A stretch of DNA of 5,269 nucleotides from JABDPF01 sp036351575 (GTDB taxonomy: Bacteria > Pseudomonadota > Gammaproteobacteria > Xanthomonadales > SZUA-36), in NCBI GenBank assembly GCA_036351575.1, contig JAZBPJ010000035.1, positions 1 to 5,269 of the forward strand, read 5' to 3'. The translations under genes and the position numbers were made by a program. Shown piece by piece: positions 1-5,269 of this stretch. The notes under the pieces are model-generated. The model did no database searches. It was not told the DNA's origin and worked only from the letters and a program-made list of their open reading frames with translations. Positions within the stretch are counted from its first letter, which is position 1. Every line of letters begins with the position of its first letter.

Positions 1-116
1 GCATCGCGCGCCGCGTAGGCGTCAGAGTGCTCAAAGGTCAGGTAACGATCCAGGCCCTCGCCGATCGCGGCGAGGGCGGCTTCGATATCGCCAGTTTCTG
101 CATGGTCATCAATCAT
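1..116 (-). CDS. Unrecognised protein, N-terminal part only (runs off left edge; 5' end uncertain)
   Basis: I do not recognise this protein. From the only in-frame ATG (114-116) the minus strand reads 38 codons with no stop to the window edge, beginning MIDDHAETGDIEAALAAIGE and continuing with GLDRYLTFEHSDAYAARD. Composition (Ala, Asp, Glu rich; likely helical) and GC-rich third positions look like real coding. The same frame is open further upstream, to a TAG at 261-263. Residues just before the ATG (LIPPEFVGYRY) also look protein-like, but beyond about 165 the frame is only translation of palindromic repeat copy A, and no ATG or ribosome binding site is found. The ATG at 116 has no Shine-Dalgarno sequence either. 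I infer that the original 5' end was lost or displaced when the repeat arrived, so this may be a truncated gene or pseudogene. A competing plus-strand reading (27-242) is less gene-like. Confidence 0.4.
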   Translation of the reverse strand, partial: MIDDHAETGDIEAALAAIGEGLDRYLTFEHSDAYAARD

Positions 117-173
117 GTAACGGTAGCCGACAAATTCAGGGGGAATAAGAGTAAAGCACAAGCGTTCATGAAT

Positions 174-214
174 ACATGGGGTCAGAGTAAGAGGCTTACT
201 CTGGCCCCGGTCTT
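174..214 (+). repeat. REP-like palindromic repeat, copy A
   Basis: This 41-bp unit is shared with copy B (604-644). Arms ggggtcagagtaag (178-191) and cttactctggcccc (195-208) form a 14-bp hairpin with a 3-nt loop and one T/G position (182 against 204). The flanks ACAT on the left and GGTCTT on the right are identical in both copies and give the element an orientation. Short GC-tipped palindromes with a fixed asymmetric flank are typical of repetitive extragenic palindromes mobilised by REP-associated tyrosine transposases (RAYT); that assignment is inference, since no transposase gene lies in the window. It sits at the broken 5' side of the leftmost reading frame. Confidence 0.8.
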
Positions 215-231
215 GTTGGCGTCTCCGGCCG

Positions 232-280
232 TTGAGCCATGACTGTTGTAAGCCGTTAATCTAAGATGCTTTAATCGGCT
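232..280 (+). promoter_or_regulatory. Candidate promoter with overlapping inverted repeat, upstream of zinc-ribbon gene
   Basis: TTGAGC (232-237) and GTTAAT (255-260), 17 bp apart, each match four of six positions of the sigma-70 boxes; transcription would start about 35 bp before the ATG at 302. An imperfect inverted repeat, AGCCG-TTAA (251-259) against TTAA-T-CGGCT (271-280, one bulged T), overlaps the -10 box and start site and could be an operator or a leader hairpin. Both are pattern matches only. Confidence 0.3.
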
Positions 281-301
281 CAGGCGAAATCCGGATCACC
301 C

Positions 302-511
302 ATGCAACACAAAAACTGGCAATGCCCCAAGTGCAGCAACTCATCCTTTGAAACCGATCAGTTCCGCGCCACCGGCGGGATGTTTTCCAAGATCTTCGAC
401 GTGCAGAACAAACGCTTCACCACGGTGACCTGCGATCGCTGCACCTTCACCGAGATCTACCGCACCAAGTCCTCCGCGCTGGGGCACGTGCTGGACTTTT
501 TCACGCAGTAA
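302..511 (+). CDS. Small zinc-ribbon protein, predicted nucleic-acid binding (DUF2082/COG3478 type)
   Basis: This 69-residue protein is almost entirely one zinc ribbon. CPKC (Cys8, Cys11) and CDRC (Cys44, Cys47) supply four zinc ligands, and the segment between and after them (TGGMFSKIFDVQNKRFTTVT, then TFTEIYR and the C-terminal ALGHVLDFF) matches what I recall of the zinc_ribbon DUF2082/COG3478 family, described only as predicted nucleic-acid binding; length is normal for that family. No signal peptide or membrane segment is seen, so it is cytoplasmic. The ATG at 302 has only a weak Shine-Dalgarno (GGAT), but starting there places the first CxxC at the usual distance from the N terminus. 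It is a single-gene unit between the two repeat copies, convergent with groESL. Its molecular role is unknown. Confidence 0.85.
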   Translation: MQHKNWQCPKCSNSSFETDQFRATGGMFSKIFDVQNKRFTTVTCDRCTFTEIYRTKSSALGHVLDFFTQ

Positions 512-569
512 CAAGGGCGCCGCATTCGTGGCGAAGACAACAGTCGCTCTGTGCTCAGGCGAGACAAAA

Positions 570-598
570 AGAAACCCCGCCACGGGGGCGGGGTTTCT
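570..598 (-). terminator. Intrinsic terminator of groESL (convergent position)
   Basis: A perfect 12-bp stem (570-581 with 587-598, core GAAACCCCGCC) and a 5-nt loop. Read on the minus strand the stem runs into TTTCTTTTT, the expected U-tract, so it terminates transcription arriving from groL. On the plus strand the downstream T-tract is weak (TTTCTC), so it may stop the zinc-ribbon transcript only partly. Confidence 0.85.
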
Positions 599-603
599 CG
601 AAA

Positions 604-644
604 ACATGGGGTCAGAGTAGCTCAGCTACTCTGACCCCGGTCTT
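604..644 (+). repeat. REP-like palindromic repeat, copy B
   Basis: Same 41-bp unit and orientation as copy A, 430 bp further on. Arms ggggtcagagtagc (608-621) and gctactctgacccc (625-638) pair perfectly over 14 bp with a 3-nt loop. The left flank ACAT and right flank GGTCTT match copy A exactly; the differences are confined to the centre and one arm base. Its tail GGTCTT also takes part in a small second hairpin, CCCGGT (636-641) with ACCGGG (645-650). It lies between the groL stop codon and the groESL terminator, so it is transcribed as part of the groESL 3' untranslated region. Confidence 0.85.
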
Positions 645-660
645 ACCGGGCTGGGCCGCC

Positions 661-2298
<1,638 letters not shown>

Positions 2299-2336
2299 TT
2301 TCGTTACTCCAATTCAGAATTCGTATGACCGGGTGT

Positions 2337-2627
2337 TCAGCCTTCGATGATGGCCATGATGTCGTCTTCACGCATCACGAGAAGGTCTTCACCGTCGACC
2401 TTGACCTCGGTGCCGGCGTACTTGCCGAACAGCACTTTGTCGCCGGCCTTGACGTCCAGCGCGCGCTGTTCGCCGTTGTCGTTCACCTTGCCATTGCCCA
2501 CGGCCAGCACTTCGCCGCGAATGGGCTTCTCAGCCGCGTTGTCGGGGATCACGATCCCGCCCGCGGTCAGTTTTTCTTCCTCGACGCGCTTTACGATCAC
2601 GCGGTCATGCAAAGGACGAAGTTTCAT
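2337..2627 (-). CDS. groES: Co-chaperonin GroES (10 kDa subunit)
   Basis: GroES is the heptameric lid of the GroEL chamber. This 96-residue protein opens with the canonical MKLRPLHDRVIVKR. Its mobile loop (about 16-33) carries the GroEL-binding hydrophobic triplet Ile25-Val26-Ile27 inside GGIVIP, followed by the conserved RGEVLAVGNG (37-46) and a roof hairpin near 47-57. Then come LDVKAGDKVLFGKYAGTEVK and the C-terminal strand ending DIMAIIEG. Length is normal. The ATG at 2625-2627 has a strong Shine-Dalgarno AGGAGA (2635-2640). It is the first gene of the operon and lies 38 bp before groL. The leader from the predicted start site is about 110 nt. No CIRCE operator (TTAGCACTC-N9-GAGTGCTAA) is seen, so control by HrcA is not indicated. 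Confidence 0.98.
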   Translation of the reverse strand: MKLRPLHDRVIVKRVEEEKLTAGGIVIPDNAAEKPIRGEVLAVGNGKVNDNGEQRALDVKAGDKVLFGKYAGTEVKVDGEDLLVMREDDIMAIIEG

Positions 2628-2744
2628 TTCAGAATCTCCTAAATAGATATCGTCTGTAGTTTCCCGCGACGGCCGGCATTTGCCGAGCCGCCCTGTTAGA
2701 AAGTCTGCGCGCAGCGATACAACACCAACGCAGCCTGTCTCGGC

Positions 2745-2773
2745 ATTTGGGGGTGTTGGAATTTCATTTCAAG
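2745..2773 (-). promoter_or_regulatory. Heat-shock (sigma-32/RpoH) promoter of groESL
   Basis: On the minus strand CTTGAAA (2767-2773) is a perfect match to the sigma-32 -35 box. It is followed after 14 bp by CCCCAAAT (2745-2752), one mismatch from CCCCATNT, preceded by one more C. Position and direction fit groES, with a predicted start near 2738. A weak sigma-70-like pair (TTGTAT 2717-2722 and TCTAAC 2695-2700, 16 bp apart) lies downstream and might supply basal expression, but it is much less convincing. Confidence 0.85.
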
Positions 2774-2805
2774 GCTGGAAGAGGAATCCGGCCGTATTAT
2801 CCGGC

Positions 2806-2836
2806 AATAAAAAGTCCCGGCGCGGCGAGCCGGGAC
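2806..2836 (-). terminator. Intrinsic terminator of the DUF885 gene
   Basis: On the minus strand GTCCCGGC (2829-2836) and GCCGGGAC (2814-2821) form a perfect 8-bp GC-rich stem with a 7-nt loop, followed at once by TTTTTATT (2806-2813). It starts 17 bp past the DUF885 stop codon and 32 bp before the groESL -35 box, so it insulates the heat-shock operon from read-through. Confidence 0.9.
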
Positions 2837-2852
2837 CCGCATGTGCTGATTT

Positions 2853-4493
2853 TCAGGGTGTGTCGGTCGCGAACAAGGCCTCGCGGGCGAGGGCCGGCGG
2901 GATGGCGCCGATTTCCAGCAGGCGATCGTAAAGCCGGCTGGGCGGATCGGGCTCACCGTGCCTGGCGATGTACTCGGCGCGGATGGTTTCCATTTCCTGC
3001 ATGCCGATCAGGTAGCCCAGAACGTAGGTCGGTTCCCTTATGTACATGCCGACCTCCAGCTCCGCCGCGTAAGCGTCGAAGCGCACCCGGTCGACGAGGA
3101 ACGCGACCGCTTCGTCAAAGGTCATCTTGCCGGTGTGCAGCCCGGAATCCAGGATCACCCGCGCCGCCCGCCACAGCCGGTTGCGCAGCACGGTGAGGCG
3201 CACCGCGTCGCCCTGGAGGAAACCCTGCTCGAACATCAGTTCCTCGGTAAACAGTCCCCAGCCCTCGGTGAAAATGGATTCGCTGACCACGCGGCGCAGC
3301 AGGTTCGGGTTTTCCTTCAGCTTGATGCCGTGGGCGTGGTGGCCGGGGTAGGCCTCGTGCACCGCGATGACCGGGATCCAGGCGTTGTGGTGCGAGCGCA
3401 GCCGCTGCGCTTTCTGCTCCGCGGTCATCCAGTCCTCGACCGGGGTCAGGAACAGGCGGCCTTCGAGACCGTCGTCGAAAGGGTCGACCATTTCAAACGT
3501 GCCGAAGGGACTGGAGCGCCGCATGGCCGGCGGCGTGTCCAGGGTGATGACGCGCTCGCCTTCGGGGAGCGTGAGGATACCGTGCTGCCGGACGAACTCC
3601 TGCGCCCGGTCCATCTGCTCCTGGTAGGCCTGCTTCAGGCCGTTGGCGGGCGGATGATCGTCTTTGAGGGTCTCGTAGACCTCGGTCCAGTGCTTGCCGG
3701 GCTGCATGCGCGATGCGACCGTGACGGCCTGGGCTTCGGTTTCTTCAAAGGCGCGCATGCCGCGGCGGTAAATGCTGTCGGCGTCGTCTTCCATGTGCCA
3801 GCGCTCGCGCAGAACGAAATCGTAGGTTTCGCGTCCCAGCATCCAGCTGCCGTCAGAGCGGGGCAGAAGATCGTTCTCCAGGAAAGCCAGCCATCCGGCC
3901 AGCGCATCGCGTGCCCTGGCGGCGTTTTCGCGGCCATCTTTCGGCATCTTCTCCAGGGCTGTTTCCATCGACTCCAGGCTGTTGCGGCCTTGAAAGATGG
4001 CGGCCTCGGTGAAGCGTTCGGGCGGCCGTTTCAGGTTGGCCCGCCCCTGCGCCAGGCGCCCGGGCAGCGCGGCCAGCAGTGCGTTCAGCTGGTCCTGCCG
4101 CGCGGCGTTCCCGCCTTCGAGCAGATCGCCGAGCCGGGCTCCGGGCAGGTAGATGCGCGGGTCGTTCTCCCAGCGGCGCAGCGTGTTCGCCATCCGGATA
4201 TCGGTGCGGAGCAGTCCGATCAGCAGGCGCCGGTCGATGTCCTCTTCCAGCGTGAATCCGCCGGGGTTTATGGATTCCAGCAGGGCCAGCTGCTTTTTCT
4301 TGGCGCGTATCTCGTCCAGGAAGGTTGCGGCCGACCAGTCGTTGCGGCTGGCTCGTCCTTCACCGCCGCGGTGGCTTTGCACGTAGTCGCCGGAAACCTG
4401 GCGAAGCACAGAGCGGTTCGATGCCGTATCGGAAAAGGCTGTCTGTGCACTGATGCTCACGATGAGGCAGGTAATAACGAAAACGGCGCGCAT
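2853..4493 (-). CDS. Exported DUF885-family putative metallopeptidase
   Basis: The 546-residue product belongs to the DUF885 family (COG4805), predicted zinc metallopeptidases whose substrates are mostly unknown. A Sec signal peptide is visible: MRAVFVITCLIVSISA (1-16), with cleavage likely near residues 16-21, so the mature protein should be periplasmic or secreted. The C-terminal half carries the zinc site HEAYPGHH (His379, Glu380, His385, His386) and, 24 residues after His386, the EGWGLFTEE motif (Glu410 the likely third ligand); PTYVLGYLIGMQEM (488-501) fits the conserved segment near the end. The region before about 350 is helical and less distinctive. Start: the ATG at 4491-4493 has AAAGGGAA just upstream and begins exactly at the signal peptide; an in-frame ATG at 4631 would add 46 unlike residues and no ribosome site. 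The gene is a single unit with its own promoter candidate and terminator. No catalytic residue is missing; activity is inferred from motifs only. Confidence 0.9.
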   Translation of the reverse strand: MRAVFVITCLIVSISAQTAFSDTASNRSVLRQVSGDYVQSHRGGEGRASRNDWSAATFLDEIRAKKKQLALLESINPGGFTLEEDIDRRLLIGLLRTDIRMANTLRRWENDPRIYLPGARLGDLLEGGNAARQDQLNALLAALPGRLAQGRANLKRPPERFTEAAIFQGRNSLESMETALEKMPKDGRENAARARDALAGWLAFLENDLLPRSDGSWMLGRETYDFVLRERWHMEDDADSIYRRGMRAFEETEAQAVTVASRMQPGKHWTEVYETLKDDHPPANGLKQAYQEQMDRAQEFVRQHGILTLPEGERVITLDTPPAMRRSSPFGTFEMVDPFDDGLEGRLFLTPVEDWMTAEQKAQRLRSHHNAWIPVIAVHEAYPGHHAHGIKLKENPNLLRRVVSESIFTEGWGLFTEELMFEQGFLQGDAVRLTVLRNRLWRAARVILDSGLHTGKMTFDEAVAFLVDRVRFDAYAAELEVGMYIREPTYVLGYLIGMQEMETIRAEYIARHGEPDPPSRLYDRLLEIGAIPPALAREALFATDTP

Positions 4494-4521
4494 GGGGATT
4501 CCCTTTCTGGTGGTTAACACG

Positions 4522-4551
4522 AATAAACCACGAATGAGGTGATTTCGGCAA
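4522..4551 (-). promoter_or_regulatory. Candidate promoter of the DUF885 gene
   Basis: On the minus strand TTGCCG (4546-4551) and TTTATT (4522-4527) are 18 bp apart, each four of six matches to sigma-70 boxes. Transcription would begin near 4515, about 20 bp before the start codon at 4493. The heptamer CACGAAT (plus strand) occurs at 4518-4524 and 4529-4535, exactly 11 bp apart and across the -10 box, as expected for a protein bound on one DNA face, but no regulator is known. Confidence 0.35.
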
Positions 4552-4571
4552 GCATGGAATTCCTGTCCATT

Positions 4572-4617
4572 GCAGGGTCCGCCTGTCGCCGGTTTTTTCT
4601 TGGCCCTGCGAGGCGGA
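4572..4617. repeat. Interleaved inverted repeats in the divergent intergenic region
   Basis: Two inverted repeats interlock: GCAGGG (4572-4577) pairs with CCCTGC (4604-4609), and the adjoining TCCGCCT (4578-4584) pairs with AGGCGGA (4611-4617). The order a-b-a'-b' allows either of two competing hairpins or a pseudoknot-like fold. The 19 nt between contain a run of six T. Most of it lies upstream of both promoter candidates, so a DNA-level role or chance is as likely as an RNA role. Confidence 0.4.
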
Positions 4618-4646
4618 TTATCAAATCTCAAGTTGCCGTCGGGCCG

Positions 4647-4674
4647 TTGTCACCGTCCGGCCGGCTGGTTTATC
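4647..4674 (+). promoter_or_regulatory. Candidate promoter of the PPK2 gene
   Basis: TTGTCA (4647-4652, five of six) is followed after 16 bp by TTTATC (4669-4674, three of six). A start near 4682 would leave a leader of about 20 nt containing the Shine-Dalgarno GAGGAG at 4691-4696. The -10 box is poor, so this is only a candidate. Confidence 0.3.
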
Positions 4675-4702
4675 GTGAAGACTACCGAACGAGGAGCGCG
4701 CC

Positions 4703-5269
4703 ATGATCACTCCCCCGCAAACCCCCTGGACCGTACCGGCTGACGGGAGCTTCCGCCTCGAACAGGCCCGCTGTGCACCGCCCGATGATGCTCCCGGCGA
4801 CAAGGCCGCGCGCACGGCTTTAAAAAAGCAGGTGAAGCGGCTTGACGACCTGCAGCGTCGTCTCTATGCGGACGACCGCCACTCCGTGCTGATGATTTTC
4901 CAGGCCATGGACGCCGCCGGCAAGGACAGCACGATTCGCGCCGTGTTCAGCGGGGTCAACCCCGCGGCCTTCCAGGTCACGTCTTTCAAAAAACCGAGCG
5001 CCAACGAACTGGACCAGGATTTCCTCTGGCGGACCACCCGCGCCCTGCCCCAGCGCGGCCGCATCGGTGTGTTCAACCGCAGCTACTACGAGGAAGTCCT
5101 CGTGGTGCGCGTCCACCCGGAATATCTCGGCGCGCAGAAGCTGCCGCCGGATGCCGTGCCCGGCGACCTGGACGAACTGTGGACGCAGCGTTACCGGTCG
5201 ATCGTCGAACACGAGCGGCACCTGGCGCGCAATGGCACGGTCGTCCTCAAGTTCTGGCTGAACGTTTCC
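4703..5269 (+). CDS. ppk2: Polyphosphate kinase 2, class III-like (C-terminal part beyond window)
   Basis: PPK2 enzymes transfer phosphate from inorganic polyphosphate to nucleoside mono- or diphosphates in the cytoplasm. The 189 residues present include the P-loop QAMDAAGKDSTIRAVFSGVN (67-86, Lys74), SFKKPSANELDQDFLWR (94-110), and GRIGVFNRSYYEEVLVVRVH (119-138), the Walker B region. FNRS-YYE-VLVVRV, with Asn125 where class I enzymes have Asp in FDRSWY, points to class III, whose studied members phosphorylate both AMP and ADP; substrate range here is inference. The beginning (VPADGSFRLE) and the spacing to the P-loop agree with class III proteins, supporting the ATG at 4703, which also has GAGGAG 6 bp upstream. 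Known members are about 270 residues, so roughly 70 percent is visible, and the lid region is missing because of the window edge, not a mutation. It is divergent from the DUF885 gene. Confidence 0.95.
   Translation, partial: MITPPQTPWTVPADGSFRLEQARCAPPDDAPGDKAARTALKKQVKRLDDLQRRLYADDRHSVLMIFQAMDAAGKDSTIRAVFSGVNPAAFQVTSFKKPSANELDQDFLWRTTRALPQRGRIGVFNRSYYEEVLVVRVHPEYLGAQKLPPDAVPGDLDELWTQRYRSIVEHERHLARNGTVVLKFWLNVS

Noticed and set aside
19..36. GCGTCAGAGTGCTCA resembling part of repeat copy B
   Set aside because: The match is short, lacks the GGGG arm and the opposite arm, and lies in coding-like sequence; probably chance.
54..77. Perfect 10-bp hairpin GCCCTCGCCG/CGGCGAGGGC
   Set aside because: It falls inside coding-like Ala/Gly/Glu codons where GC-rich symmetry is common, and no T-tract follows on either strand.
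27..242. Plus-strand 71-codon open frame at the left edge
   Set aside because: It runs through repeat copy A and lacks a ribosome site or recognisable motif; the minus-strand frame has better coding character.
2628..2852. CIRCE/HrcA operator or CRISPR, tRNA or rRNA in the groES upstream region
   Set aside because: No TTAGCACTC dyad, no spaced repeats and no tRNA-like cloverleaf was seen; only the sigma-32 promoter and the upstream terminator are supported.
2853..4493. Lipoprotein signal (Cys9 in VFVITC) in the DUF885 protein
   Set aside because: The residue before Cys is Thr, not Gly/Ala/Ser, and the Cys is inside the hydrophobic core, so it does not fit a lipobox.
2958..4517. Plus-strand open frame of 519 codons opposite the DUF885 gene
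   Set aside because: The minus strand carries a signal peptide, HEAYPGHH and EGW motifs, a ribosome site and a terminator; the plus frame has none and is a GC-driven shadow.
4494..4631. Upstream in-frame start (ATG at 4631) for the DUF885 gene
   Set aside because: The extra 46 residues would precede a normal signal peptide, there is no Shine-Dalgarno, and the segment overlaps the promoter candidate.
4820..5221. Minus-strand open frame opposite the PPK2 gene
   Set aside because: The plus strand encodes clear PPK2 motifs with a good Shine-Dalgarno; the antisense product matches nothing I know.

Overview
The window is GC-rich, compactly arranged bacterial DNA, most likely from a gammaproteobacterium. 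The best evidence is GroEL: by recall it follows Escherichia coli GroEL almost without gaps and shares features with the Xanthomonadales/Chromatiales side of the class (Pro in the GVVPGGG segment, LLHDKKVSNVRDLLPVLEGVAKSGK-like apical stretch). Genus cannot be named from this window alone.

Layout. Positions 1-116 (minus) hold the start-proximal part of an unrecognised reading frame that leaves the window on the left; its upstream side has been replaced or overrun by a 41-bp palindromic repeat (copy A, 174-214). A small zinc-ribbon protein gene (plus, 302-511) follows, then an intrinsic terminator that faces the minus strand (570-598) and a second repeat copy in the same orientation (copy B, 604-644). 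Next come groL (661-2298) and groES (2337-2627), both minus and transcribed groES to groL from a convincing heat-shock (sigma-32) promoter at 2745-2773. A second minus-strand intrinsic terminator (2806-2836) closes the next gene, an exported DUF885-family putative metallopeptidase (2853-4493, minus). A 209-bp divergent intergenic region (4494-4702) separates it from a class III-like polyphosphate kinase 2 gene (4703 to the right edge, plus, truncated by the window).

How the genes work together. GroES and GroEL form the chaperonin and are a classic heat-shock operon here. The PPK2 enzyme links polyphosphate to nucleotide phosphorylation, and the DUF885 protein is probably periplasmic; neither is in the same transcription unit as groESL, so any functional link is only suggestive.

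Most of the window is ordinary core genome. The points most worth a second look are the pair of REP-like palindromes around the zinc-ribbon gene, one lying in the groESL 3' untranslated region and the other at the damaged end of the leftmost gene, and several small symmetric sequences in the intergenic regions.
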